From Bacteroidales bacterium UBA3808 (GTDB taxonomy: Bacteria; Bacteroidota; Bacteroidia; Bacteroidales; Paludibacteraceae): a stretch of 64,000 nucleotides of DNA. Made by a program: the position numbers and the translations under genes. The notes beneath the pieces were generated by a model that saw nothing but the letters and a program-made list of their open reading frames with translations, ran no database searches and was not told where the DNA came from. Shown one piece after another: positions 1-8,067 of the stretch; position 1 is the first letter of the stretch; each line of letters opens with the position of its first letter. Where the stretch lies: NCBI GenBank assembly GCA_002369075.1, contig DFEG01000009.1:1-64000 (forward strand), given 5' to 3'.

Positions 1-1949
1 AATAAGGAGTTGAGGTACGCCGTCCCGGTGCCTTTATACTGCCCGTTCTCGTCCGTCAGCAGCACGCGCACCAGCTCGCTCACAGCCTCATACAGCGGCG
101 TCTTGGCGTTAATTTTTAATTCGTCATTCGTAATTTTTAATTCTTCATTATTCACCATCCTCCCCGCCACCTCATCGCCGTGCACCAGGTATCGCAGCGC
201 CGCGATGATGAGTTGCACGTCCGCCGAGGCGTCGAGCTGAAAACTGTCCGCCGACACTACCGCCGTCTTCGTCAGCAGCGGAAACTGCTCCTCGTCCAGT
301 TCGGCTTTCATGTCGGTGATGGCGACTGCCTCTGACCGGAACCGCACCAGTACCATCATATCCTCCGCCCTCACGCCTTTCTGCAGCAACTCCTCCATCT
401 GCATAAACATGTCCGCCGCCAGTTCGTCGTCCTTCGCGTTCGGGAACGCCTTGAACCGCACATAACCGCCCCGCTTCTTGTCCGCCTGATAGAAATGCTC
501 CAGATTCTCCGGTTTGTACCCCTCGCCGTATATCCGTTCTACCAGACCGTCATTCTCACTAATGATATTTTTGAAGAGCGCCAGATTGAATTTCACCACC
601 TCTTCGCTGCTGCGGAAATTCCGCGTCAGCGAGGTGAACCGCTCATTGATGCTGTCGTGCATTAATGAGCGGTCTGTCCCTAAGCCCTCCATGATATGCC
701 AGTCGCCGTTGCGCCAGCGGTAGATGGACTGTTTGATGTCCCCCACGATCAGCAGCGTGTTGCCCGCGCCGGCGAGCACGTCGCGCAGCAACTGCTCTAT
801 TACGCTCCACTGAAGCCGGCTCGTGTCCTGAAACTCATCGATCAGCACGTGCTTGTAGCGGATGCCTGCTTTCTCCAGAATAAAATCCGCGTCTCCTGTC
901 TTCAGCGCCTTGCTCAGCGTGCTTGCCGTACGGGCTAACAGCGCACTGTTCGCTTCCGCCAAATCACGCAGGATAATAGCCTGCAGCGAAGCCATCAGCT
1001 CCTGGTCCCTGCTGAACTTGACTGTCAGAAAGAGCGTGTTGTACGTCTTTGCCAGCTCCTCGGCAATCGCCGTTGCCTGCGCCATCTCCTCCGAACTGCA
1101 GAACTTACCCGTCACCCCGCGGAAACGGTCCTTGGCAGACACTTTCTCCGGCTTCTCCACGGACCGCCTCAGCCGCTCGTACGCCGCCTTGGTATAGCGG
1201 TTGTAGCCATCAGCCTGCACCTTGCATGTATCCAGGATAGCCTTCAGTTCCTGCACCCGCTCGTCGTTCTGCCACATCTGCTCCACCCTTTTCCTGCGGC
1301 GTTGTATCGCCTTGGCGTCAAAGAGGATCTTCCCCTCCGCGTCTAACATCTGCACCGACTCGTTGTACAGCTCTTTGACCATCGCCACCAGACTGCCGCG
1401 CACATCCCATTGGCTCTCCTGATCCAACTTGAGCTGCATGTAGTCCTCTAATATCTCCTTGTCCGCTTCCGTCATCTCGGTGCTCAGCAACTCATCTACA
1501 GCCGTCCTTATCACATGATCCACATCGAGCTCCGTACTCTGCCCTGCCCCGATGCGCAGCACTCCCGCCAGACCCGAGAGCAGACTCTGCAGAAACGAGT
1601 CAATCGTCTGCACCTGCACATTGTCATAGTCTAACAGCATTTTTCGGAAACACTCGCCGGCGCGTGCGCGCAGCACACTCTCCGGCGCACCCGCGTCGCG
1701 GACCATGAACGAACGCGCGTACTCCAGGAACGCGCTCTCGCCGCCTTCCGCTATGCCGTGCAGGTAACCGATGATACGCTCGCTCATCTCCGCCGTCGCT
1801 TTGTTGGTAAACGTGATGGCGAGGATCGAGCGGTAGTCCTCGCCCGACAACAGCAGCCCCACGTAATACGCCGCCAGCGTGTACGTCTTTCCCGTTCCCG
1901 CCGATGCCCGGCATATCGTCACCGGCTTATGTATATCTATCAGTTGCAT
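1..1949 (-). CDS. UvrD/RecB-like helicase-exonuclease, N-terminal part (runs off window)
   Basis: Open reading frame leaving the window at base 1; about 649 codons are visible. The product begins MQLIDIHKPVTICRASAGTGKT, with Walker A ASAGTGKT, then helicase motif AITFTNKATAEM, the DEFQDTSRLQW motif II region and GDIKQSIYRWR (motif III). These are the superfamily 1 helicase motifs of the AddA/RecB/UvrD group, and Bacteroidales carry a large protein of this kind (helicase plus C-terminal nuclease) for double-strand break processing. The nuclease half would lie outside the window. The ATG at 1949 follows a good promoter by about 20 nt. Near residues 599-613 a low-complexity stretch (NNEELKITNDELKIN) is encoded by a 7-nt-type repeat at 109-153 and looks like an in-frame insertion. 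Whether it is AddA-like or RecB-like cannot be settled here. Confidence 0.88.
   Translation of the reverse strand, partial: MQLIDIHKPVTICRASAGTGKTYTLAAYYVGLLLSGEDYRSILAITFTNKATAEMSERIIGYLHGIAEGGESAFLEYARSFMVRDAGAPESVLRARAGECFRKMLLDYDNVQVQTIDSFLQSLLSGLAGVLRIGAGQSTELDVDHVIRTAVDELLSTEMTEADKEILEDYMQLKLDQESQWDVRGSLVAMVKELYNESVQMLDAEGKILFDAKAIQRRRKRVEQMWQNDERVQELKAILDTCKVQADGYNRYTKAAYERLRRSVEKPEKVSAKDRFRGVTGKFCSSEEMAQATAIAEELAKTYNTLFLTVKFSRDQELMASLQAIILRDLAEANSALLARTASTLSKALKTGDADFILEKAGIRYKHVLIDEFQDTSRLQWSVIEQLLRDVLAGAGNTLLIVGDIKQSIYRWRNGDWHIMEGLGTDRSLMHDSINERFTSLTRNFRSSEEVVKFNLALFKNIISENDGLVERIYGEGYKPENLEHFYQADKKRGGYVRFKAFPNAKDDELAADMFMQMEELLQKGVRAEDMMVLVRFRSEAVAITDMKAELDEEQFPLLTKTAVVSADSFQLDASADVQLIIAALRYLVHGDEVAGRMVNNEELKITNDELKINAKTPLYEAVSELVRVLLTDENGQYKGTGTAYLNSL
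109..153. repeat. In-frame short tandem repeat inside helicase gene
   Basis: AT-rich repeat built from variants of TTTTTAATTC/TCATTCG words. It is read in frame as NNEELKITNDELKIN in the helicase and resembles the intergenic heptamer arrays elsewhere in the window. Confidence 0.7.
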
Positions 1950-1970
1950 GCCTCTAAACCTTTGCGACTG

Positions 1971-2001
1971 CAAAGGTAGTGCTTTTTTTGCATATACGCA
2001 A
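1971..2001 (-). promoter_or_regulatory. Promoter of helicase gene
   Basis: On the minus strand TTG (2001-1999), a 20-nt spacer, then TACCTTTG (1978-1971). This is the Bacteroidetes primary-sigma promoter form. The spacer begins CGTATATGC and holds an A-tract, like the other promoters of the window. The ATG lies about 20 nt downstream. Confidence 0.85.
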
Positions 2002-2038
2002 GAGCGAATGCATTTTTTTGGAAAAATTTGAGTCCGAG

Positions 2039-2090
2039 TTGCCTCTTACTTTACTCTTACTTGCCTCTTGGATTACCCTTACCTGCCTCC
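2039..2090. repeat. 11-nt period tandem repeat in helicase/rho intergenic region
   Basis: Five imperfect 11-nt units of the type TTGCCTCTTAC are seen in a row. The rest of the 360-nt gap between the helicase and rho holds only the two promoters and AT-rich sequence; no gene was recognised there. Confidence 0.75.
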
Positions 2091-2211
2091 AATAAGTGTA
2101 TACAACGCTAAATTTATTGAAATTATTGAAAAAAACGCCATAATGGGATATAGAATTCACCGCATAAATGACAAAATTCTTCAAAAATTCATTAGAAAAA
2201 TGACAAAACGC

Positions 2212-2242
2212 TTGCATAATCCGGAAAAAAGTAGTACCTTTG
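2212..2242 (+). promoter_or_regulatory. Promoter of rho
   Basis: TTG at 2212-2214, a 20-nt spacer with an A-tract, and TACCTTTG at 2235-2242. The rho ATG lies 66 nt after the -7 box. Confidence 0.85.
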
Positions 2243-2308
2243 CAGAGAATTTGAAGAAAAAGGTCTTTTTCTTTTGAATTTTTCCACGAAAATATCTTAT
2301 TTAAGTTT

Positions 2309-4099
2309 ATGCAATACGATTTACAGAAACTTGAGCGCATGACGCTCGAACAAGTGCGCGAAATTGCGGTAGAAATGGGGCTCAATCCCCGCCGCAGCCA
2401 GTCGCAACGCGAAATCAGTTACGCCATTCTGGACGCACAGGCGGACAAACGCGCCGCAGTCGTGCAAGCCAAAGAGGACGCACGCGCGGAAGCAGGGCTG
2501 CCGGCTAAACGTGAGCGCAAACGTGGCGTAAAGGCTACTGCCAAGAAAATAGACACCTCCAACCTCAAATCCGAGCACGTAGTGGCTACCGTGGGGACGG
2601 AGAAAGAGCAGATGACACAGATGCAGGAGCAACTTGACGCGAACAACCACAAGCCCAACAAAACCGTTCAGGCAGTCAATCCGCTGACGGATGAAGGGAT
2701 CAAAGTAGAAAAACAACCGGCGAAGGACGAGGCACCTAAAGACGAGGCTCCAAAGACCCGCAAGAAAGCGAAGAAGGAAGGAGATGAGCCCAAAACGGAA
2801 GAAAGTCCCAAGGCGGAAGAGAAACCCAAGACACGCAAGAAAACAAAGAAGGAGGAAGAAAAGGTAGAGGAACCGGCACCAAGTCCCAAGGAGCCCCGTA
2901 CCGAAGAACCGAAAAAAGAGGAACCGGTAGCCGAAGAGCCGAAAAAAGAAACGCCGGCTTATGTTCTGCCGGACTTGGGCGAGAAGGTGCTCGCGATGGG
3001 TACACTGGAGTGTGCGCCGGACGGCTACGGATTCCTGCGCTCTGCCGACTACAACTATCTGCCGAGCCCGGACGACGTGTATGTCAGCAAAGACCAGGTG
3101 CGCCAATACGGTTTGAAACCGGGCGACACCGTCGAGTGTACCATCCGCGTCAACCCGCAGCCGGACAAGTTCTTCCCCATGGACAAGGTGATCCGCATCA
3201 ACGGTCTGGAGCCGGAAATGGCGAAGAAGCGCGTGGCGTTCGAGAACCTCACCCCGCTCTTCCCCGATCAGAAATTCAAACTCTGCACGGGGCATAACGA
3301 CTCGCTCAGTGTGCGCATGATCGACCTCTTCTCCCCCATCGGAAAAGGGCAGCGCGGACTGATCGTAGCGCAGCCAAAAACTGGTAAGACGGTACTGCTC
3401 AAGGAGCTGGCGAACGCCATCATCAAGAACAACCCCGAGGTATATATGATTGTCCTGCTCATCGACGAGCGCCCCGAAGAGGTGACCGACATGCAGCGCA
3501 GCGTCGATGCCGAGGTCATAGCCTCCACGTTTGACGAACCGGCGGACAACCACGTACGCGTGGCGAACATCGTCCATGAGAAAGCCAAACGGCTCGTAGA
3601 GAGCGGTCATGACGTCGTAATCCTGCTCGACTCTATCACCCGTCTGGCACGTGCGTACAACACCGTGGCACCCTCTTCGGGAAAAGTGCTTTCCGGAGGT
3701 GTCGAAGCACAGGCGCTGCACAAGCCCAAACGCTTCTTCGGTGCCGCCCGTAACATTGAGAACGGCGGTTCGCTGACTATCATTGCTACCGCGCTGACCG
3801 AGACCGGCAGCAAGATGGACGACCTGATCTTCGAGGAGTTCAAGGGAACGGGTAACATGGAGCTCCAGCTCGACCGCAAGTTGGCCAACAAACGCATCTT
3901 CCCTGCTGTCGATATACCGGCGTCCAGCACCCGCCGCGACGACCTTCTGTTGCCGGCAGACGTACTGAGCCGCATGTGGCAGATACGTAAGATGCTCAGC
4001 GACATGAGCGGTCAGGAAGCGATGGAGAAACTCAAGTCCTATATGGAGCGCACGGAAGACAACGACGAGTTCCTCTTGGCTGTTAACGGCGCACGGTAA
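2309..4099 (+). CDS. rho: Transcription termination factor Rho
   Basis: Hexameric RNA helicase that terminates untranslated transcripts. An N-terminal Rho_N helical domain (residues about 1-45, LERMTLEQVREIAVEMGL) is followed by a long Lys/Glu/Pro-rich linker (about 50-225, repeated EEPKKEE and KTRKKTKKE types). Then come the cold-shock-like RNA-binding domain (about 228-300, with YGFLRS) and the RecA-type ATPase with Walker A VAQPKTGKT (about 353-361) and Walker B VILLDSITR (about 434). At 596 residues it is much longer than the 419 of E. coli Rho, the excess being the charged linker, which is usual for Bacteroidetes. ATG 2309 gives the intact Rho_N domain and fits the promoter. Confidence 0.98.
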   Translation: MQYDLQKLERMTLEQVREIAVEMGLNPRRSQSQREISYAILDAQADKRAAVVQAKEDARAEAGLPAKRERKRGVKATAKKIDTSNLKSEHVVATVGTEKEQMTQMQEQLDANNHKPNKTVQAVNPLTDEGIKVEKQPAKDEAPKDEAPKTRKKAKKEGDEPKTEESPKAEEKPKTRKKTKKEEEKVEEPAPSPKEPRTEEPKKEEPVAEEPKKETPAYVLPDLGEKVLAMGTLECAPDGYGFLRSADYNYLPSPDDVYVSKDQVRQYGLKPGDTVECTIRVNPQPDKFFPMDKVIRINGLEPEMAKKRVAFENLTPLFPDQKFKLCTGHNDSLSVRMIDLFSPIGKGQRGLIVAQPKTGKTVLLKELANAIIKNNPEVYMIVLLIDERPEEVTDMQRSVDAEVIASTFDEPADNHVRVANIVHEKAKRLVESGHDVVILLDSITRLARAYNTVAPSSGKVLSGGVEAQALHKPKRFFGAARNIENGGSLTIIATALTETGSKMDDLIFEEFKGTGNMELQLDRKLANKRIFPAVDIPASSTRRDDLLLPADVLSRMWQIRKMLSDMSGQEAMEKLKSYMERTEDNDEFLLAVNGAR

Positions 4100-4220
4100 A
4101 TCTTAATAATCGTAAACTTTTCAGGGCTTTTTCACGACCACCTTTGAGTCGAGGTAAAGTCGAGGGCAAGTCGTGGTTAAGTCGGAGGCAAGTCGGGAGC
4201 AACAAATCTTAATAATCGTA
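4098..4220. repeat. 17-nt direct repeats flanking an 11-nt tandem array
   Basis: The 17-mer AAATCTTAATAATCGTA occurs at 4098-4114, overlapping the rho stop codon, and again at 4204-4220, just before aroQ. Between them, 4146-4200 is five units of 11 nt of the type AAGTCGAGGGC. No promoter box is visible, so aroQ may be read from rho. Confidence 0.8.
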
Positions 4221-4229
4221 CATTTCCTC

Positions 4230-4667
4230 ATGCAGGTTTTGATCATCAACGGTCCGAACTTGAACCGCTTGGGGCTGCGCAAGCCCGAGATATACGGTTC
4301 AAAGACGATGGCACAGATTTTGCTGGAGATCCAGCGAAAATGGCCTGACGTGCATTTTATCTACCGGCAGAGCAACCACGAGGGAGACCTGATTGACTGG
4401 ATTCAAGAGGCGAAAGGCGAAAGGTTAGAGGCGAAAGGCATTGTCCTCAACGCCGGTGGATACAGCCACACGAGCGTGGCACTACGCGACGCCGTGGAGG
4501 AGAGCGAAGTGCCGGTCGTAGAGGTGCACATCAGCGATATACACAGCCGGGAACCCTTCCGCAGAACGAGTCTCCTCACGGACGTGTGCGCACATAGTAT
4601 AATAGGAAAAGGCACAGACGGCTACCTGCTCGGTGTCGAGTGGTTACTCGACGCGTTAAAGAGTTAA
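4230..4667 (+). CDS. aroQ: 3-dehydroquinate dehydratase, type II
   Basis: Third step of the shikimate pathway: dehydration of 3-dehydroquinate to 3-dehydroshikimate. Type II motifs are clear: NGPNLNRLG near the start, RQSNHEGDLIDWI, NAGGYSHTSVALRDA and EVHISDIHSREPFR. It has 145 residues, the normal size of this dodecameric enzyme. I use ATG 4230 because translation then begins MQVLIINGPNLN as in the family; an upstream ATG at 4173 would add residues encoded by the direct-repeat segment. After DWIQEA the loop AKGERLEAKG is encoded by a 7-nt repeat (4408-4439) and is a few residues longer than in relatives. The last codons and stop lie in a GTTAAAGA repeat. Confidence 0.96.
   Translation: MQVLIINGPNLNRLGLRKPEIYGSKTMAQILLEIQRKWPDVHFIYRQSNHEGDLIDWIQEAKGERLEAKGIVLNAGGYSHTSVALRDAVEESEVPVVEVHISDIHSREPFRRTSLLTDVCAHSIIGKGTDGYLLGVEWLLDALKS
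4408..4439. repeat. In-frame 7-nt repeat in aroQ
   Basis: Units GCGAAAG/GCGAAAG/GTTAGAG/GCGAAAG encode AKGERLEAKG in a loop of AroQ. Confidence 0.75.
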
Positions 4668-4678
4668 AGAGTTAATAG
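4655..4678. repeat. 8-nt repeat at aroQ stop
   Basis: GTTAAAGA occurs twice, followed by GTTAATAG. The array contains the TAA stop of aroQ and reaches towards the next gene, 28 nt further on. Confidence 0.7.
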
Positions 4679-4705
4679 GGTCACTGACGTGACGTTAAAT
4701 CGTTT

Positions 4706-7288
4706 ATGAAACGAACAAGTATAATTATTTCGCTCCTGTTGATGGCTGTAAGCACGTACGCTGCGCAGGTTACCGGAAAGGTGGTGGACTTTGGTACAAA
4801 GCAGGCCATCGACTATGCGAATGTCAGTGTCGTGAAGCCGTCAGCTGTCAGCAGTCAGCCATCAGAAGAATTGGTGACCGGTACAATCACCGATGCCGCG
4901 GGCACGTTCACTCTGGACCTCAAGGACGGTACTTATACCTTGGTCGTTTCATTCATGGGCTACAGCGAGAGCCGCAAAGAGATCACCGTAGCCGGCAAAA
5001 CGCTCAACGTGGGGCGCATCTCCCTCAAGGAAAACACCCAAGTGTTGCAAGACGTAGAAGTAGTGGGGCAAGGTTCTTCCATGCGCTTTGAGCTGGACAA
5101 AAAGGTCTTCACCGTCGATCAGAACATTGCTTCGGCGGGTGCATCCGTGACGGATGTTTTGGAGAATATCCCGTCCGTAGATGTCGATCAGGAGGGTACT
5201 ATTTCGCTCCGTAACAGCGAGGATGTCGAGATCTGGATCAACGGCAAGCCTGCGGGGCTCAATTCCGACAACCGCGGACAGGTGCTTCAGCAGATGCCTG
5301 CCGGAACGATCGAGAAGATCGAGATCATCACCAACCCTTCCGCCAAATACTCGCCGGAAGGAACCTCGGGTATTATCAACCTCGTCATGAAAAAAGACCG
5401 CACAGCGGGCTACTACGGATCGGTGCAAGCGGGTATCGACTATTCGTTAGCTGCGCCGTGGAACGTGCCTCCCGGCGCCAACGTGGGCTTTAATATCAAC
5501 TTCAATGCCGGCCCCGTGGACGGTTACTTCAATGTAGGTTACCGCTACCATATAAGCAACGGCGGAAGCAAGACCGACCGCTACAACCTCTCCGGCACGG
5601 GAAGCCAGAAGTTGGACTCGTCGCTGATTGTCAGCCACCTGAACCAGGAGGGCCAACAGACCCACCGCGGCGGAGGGATGTTCGCCCGCGCGGGATTCAA
5701 TTTCCATGTAGCGGAAGGACACACGATCGGCGTGTCGGGATTCGGCATGGTGAGCGACCCGAAGGTCTTTAAGATGAGTAACACCAACCACCGTCTCTAC
5801 CAGTTGACCGCCCCGGACGGAACCATGCTGCGTGACTACACGAGGGACCAGAGCGGCAACGGCTCGCACCCAGGCGGTAACGCCACGCTCGACTACACCT
5901 TCGAGCAAGACGAGCACAAACTGGTCGTCAGCGGTACGTATAACAACTTCGGCTTCAACCAGTACACCGACTACACCCAGATTGACCACAACCTCGATTT
6001 TGACCGGTTTGACACTACGTACCAGGACCAGAATAGCCTGAGCAAGGATCAAAGCATCGAGGTCAAAGCCGACTACGAGTGGAAGCCGACCCAGCAGAGC
6101 CGTCTGGAAGCAGGGTACGACTACACCCGTTCGTGGAACAACAGTCTGGCAGACGCGCATACTATCAAGAACGGCACAAGTACCGAGCTGCCCGTCTATT
6201 ATGCCGATTTCCGCGGGTTGACGCAGAACCACGCGCTCTATATAACCTACGGCAACCGGTTCTGGGACAAACTGTCTATCCAGGTCGGTCTCCGCGGCGA
6301 ATACTACATGCGTCATCTGGACTCCTACTACAAGGACGCAAGCGGTGCCGTACAGGACTCTTATGCGGCGTTCCCCAACAAGAAGGACACCGCTTATTTC
6401 CAGCTCTTCCCGAGTGCTTATATCAGTTATGATTTCGGCAACGGGCATGAGCTGCAACTCAACTACACCAGGCGCGTCAACCGTCCGCGCGGACACCAGA
6501 TCAACCCGCGCATGGATTTCTCCGACAGCACAAATATCAGTTTTGGTAACGTGGATCTGTTACCCGCCTACTCCAATAACCTGGAGCTCAATTATCTCAA
6601 GACCTGGGAGCGGCACACGCTCTCAGCCGGCGTGTTCTGGAAATACCGCGAAGGTGCCGTACAGAACTTCAAGTACATGGACGGGGAGATCATGAAGAAC
6701 ACCTATTTCAATATAGGTACAAGGCAGGAGTTGGGTGTCGAGGTAGTCGCCAAGAACCGGCTTTTCGGCGAGTTGCTGCAACTCACCACCTCCGCCAACT
6801 TCTACTGGAACAACATTTCCAAAGTGGACAAGACAATCCTCTACCAGGGCGTGGAGATCCCCGTCAACCTGCCGCAACAGAATATTTTTGCGGGTTCAGT
6901 GAAAATCAACGCGCAGTTCCTGTTCACCAAGAACTTCAGCGGCCAACTCTCCGCCAACTACCGCTCGCCTCGTGTAGTGGCGCAAGGAACGACAAGCCAC
7001 AGTTACTCGATAGATGTCGGTCTGAGGCACACATTCCTCAACAAACAGCTGGCGCTCGCGCTCAACGTGCGCGATATATTGGACAGCCGCGCACGGCGCA
7101 ACACGACCTGGGGCGACGGCTTCTGGCAGTTCAGCGAGAACCGGTGGCACAGCCGCTCCATCAGTTTCACCGTGACCTATAACTTCGGCAACCAGCAAGG
7201 CAAACGCCGTGGCAAAGAGGGCGGAGACCTGAACGGCGGAGGCGGAGACGATTTCGACGACAGCGGCAACAGCAGCAGCGAGTATTAG
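4706..7288 (+). CDS. Outer-membrane beta-barrel receptor (TonB-dependent-like, OMP_b-brl_3 type)
   Basis: Signal peptide MKRTSIIISLLLMAVSTYAA, then a carboxypeptidase-regulatory-like beta-sandwich (about 20-105, VTGKVVDFGTKQAIDYANV). A plug-like domain follows (about 115-235, including TDVLENIPSVDVDQEG and IEKIEIITNPSAKYSPEG), and then a long barrel ending in aromatic strands such as RSISFTVTYNFG. This is the architecture of the Bacteroidetes outer membrane beta-barrel family protein (PF14905-like). A substrate cannot be told from sequence, and there is no SusD partner next door. A 7-nt repeat (4840-4867, GTCAGCW type) encodes SAVSSQPSE in the regulatory-like domain. A Gly/Asp-rich tail (GGGGDDFDDSGNSSS) follows the last strand. 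Confidence 0.9.
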   Translation: MKRTSIIISLLLMAVSTYAAQVTGKVVDFGTKQAIDYANVSVVKPSAVSSQPSEELVTGTITDAAGTFTLDLKDGTYTLVVSFMGYSESRKEITVAGKTLNVGRISLKENTQVLQDVEVVGQGSSMRFELDKKVFTVDQNIASAGASVTDVLENIPSVDVDQEGTISLRNSEDVEIWINGKPAGLNSDNRGQVLQQMPAGTIEKIEIITNPSAKYSPEGTSGIINLVMKKDRTAGYYGSVQAGIDYSLAAPWNVPPGANVGFNINFNAGPVDGYFNVGYRYHISNGGSKTDRYNLSGTGSQKLDSSLIVSHLNQEGQQTHRGGGMFARAGFNFHVAEGHTIGVSGFGMVSDPKVFKMSNTNHRLYQLTAPDGTMLRDYTRDQSGNGSHPGGNATLDYTFEQDEHKLVVSGTYNNFGFNQYTDYTQIDHNLDFDRFDTTYQDQNSLSKDQSIEVKADYEWKPTQQSRLEAGYDYTRSWNNSLADAHTIKNGTSTELPVYYADFRGLTQNHALYITYGNRFWDKLSIQVGLRGEYYMRHLDSYYKDASGAVQDSYAAFPNKKDTAYFQLFPSAYISYDFGNGHELQLNYTRRVNRPRGHQINPRMDFSDSTNISFGNVDLLPAYSNNLELNYLKTWERHTLSAGVFWKYREGAVQNFKYMDGEIMKNTYFNIGTRQELGVEVVAKNRLFGELLQLTTSANFYWNNISKVDKTILYQGVEIPVNLPQQNIFAGSVKINAQFLFTKNFSGQLSANYRSPRVVAQGTTSHSYSIDVGLRHTFLNKQLALALNVRDILDSRARRNTTWGDGFWQFSENRWHSRSISFTVTYNFGNQQGKRRGKEGGDLNGGGGDDFDDSGNSSSEY
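4840..4867. repeat. In-frame 7-nt repeat in OMP gene
   Basis: Units GTCAGCT/GTCAGCA/GTCAGCC/ATCAGAA encode SAVSSQPSE. Confidence 0.7.
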
Positions 7289-7313
7289 GATGAAAGATGA
7301 AAGATGAAAAGAT
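7289..7313. repeat. GATGAAA heptamer array at OMP/porT junction
   Basis: Three exact GATGAAA units, then AGATGA, begin directly after the OMP stop (7286-7288). They supply several ATG triplets in different frames, including the two candidate starts of porT (7297 and 7312). Confidence 0.8.
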
Positions 7314-8067
7314 GATATATAAAAAATTGGTAGGGTTGACAATAGTCCTTTCAATTTTCAGTTTTCAGTTTTCAGTTTGCTACGCCCAACAGGCGCAGAA
7401 CAGGCCGTACGTGGACGACAAGATCATTCACTTCGGTTTCCAGTTGGGTCTTAACTTTGCGTCTTTCGGCGTGACGGACAGCGAGCTACCCATCGCCGAC
7501 CCGCTTACGGGTGAAACGGAAATCTACCACGCCCGCGTGAGCAGTATTCTGCCGGGTTTCCACGTAGGTTTTATCACCGATGTGCGTTTAGCCCGTTACC
7601 TCAACCTGCGTTTCTGTCCGGGTATGCAGTTCACGAGCCGTACCCTCAGTTACAAGAGCGAGAGCGGCAAACCCGTAGTGGGCACGCCCGGAAAGACGGG
7701 ACCTAATATCGATGTATTGGCTATGCCTGTTTACCTACCTTTGTATCTCAAGTTCTCCGCAGAGCGTGAGGGTAATTTCCGGCCGTACGTGATTGCCGGT
7801 GGCGGTGCATCGTTCAACGTGAGCCGCGACCGGGACAAACCCGTTCTGCTGAACGTGACCGACTATTTCTGCGAGGTAGGGTTCGGCGTGGACCTGTATT
7901 TCCGGTGGTTCAAGTTCTGTCCCGAGATCACGTACCGGATCGGTTTTGCCAACCAGCTGAGCCCCTCCGCCGGGCGGATGGAACTCTCGCCACAGGACGC
8001 GTTCTACACAGACGCTATCTCGCGACTGACGAACCACTGCGTATGTCTGACCTTTAATTTCGAGTAA
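7312..8067 (+). CDS. porT: PorT family protein (type IX secretion system component)
   Basis: Outer-membrane beta-barrel protein of the PorT family, required for the type IX secretion (gliding/Por) system in Porphyromonas gingivalis. The family features are visible: the mature N-terminus DDKIIHFGFQLGLNFASF, LARYLNLRFCPGMQF, YLPLYLKFSAEREGNFRPYV, EVGFGVDLYFRWFKFCPEI and the C-terminal aromatic LTFNFE. ATG 7312 (MIYKKLVGLTIVLSIF) gives a normal signal peptide; ATG 7297 would add KDEK-type residues encoded by the heptamer array. The end of the signal peptide (FSFQFSVC) is itself encoded by a TTTTCAG heptamer array (7346-7379). The gene follows the OMP gene and overlaps the next gene by one base (TAATG), so an operon is likely. 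Confidence 0.85.
   Translation: MIYKKLVGLTIVLSIFSFQFSVCYAQQAQNRPYVDDKIIHFGFQLGLNFASFGVTDSELPIADPLTGETEIYHARVSSILPGFHVGFITDVRLARYLNLRFCPGMQFTSRTLSYKSESGKPVVGTPGKTGPNIDVLAMPVYLPLYLKFSAEREGNFRPYVIAGGGASFNVSRDRDKPVLLNVTDYFCEVGFGVDLYFRWFKFCPEITYRIGFANQLSPSAGRMELSPQDAFYTDAISRLTNHCVCLTFNFE
7346..7379. repeat. TTTTCAG heptamer array encoding part of porT signal peptide
   Basis: Three exact TTTTCAG units at 7355-7375 with flanking variants are read in frame as SIFSFQFSVC, the hydrophobic end of the PorT signal peptide. Confidence 0.8.

Noticed and set aside
2321..3721. Long open frame (466 codons) antisense to rho
   Set aside because: Phe/Leu/Arg-rich shadow of the charged Rho linker, without promoter or family likeness.
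4173..4229. Longer N-terminus for AroQ
   Set aside because: The added residues come from the 11-nt array and direct repeat; the family starts at MQVLIINGPNLN.
5447..6496. 349-codon frame antisense to the OMP gene
   Set aside because: Overlaps a well-supported receptor gene; composition typical of a reverse-frame shadow.
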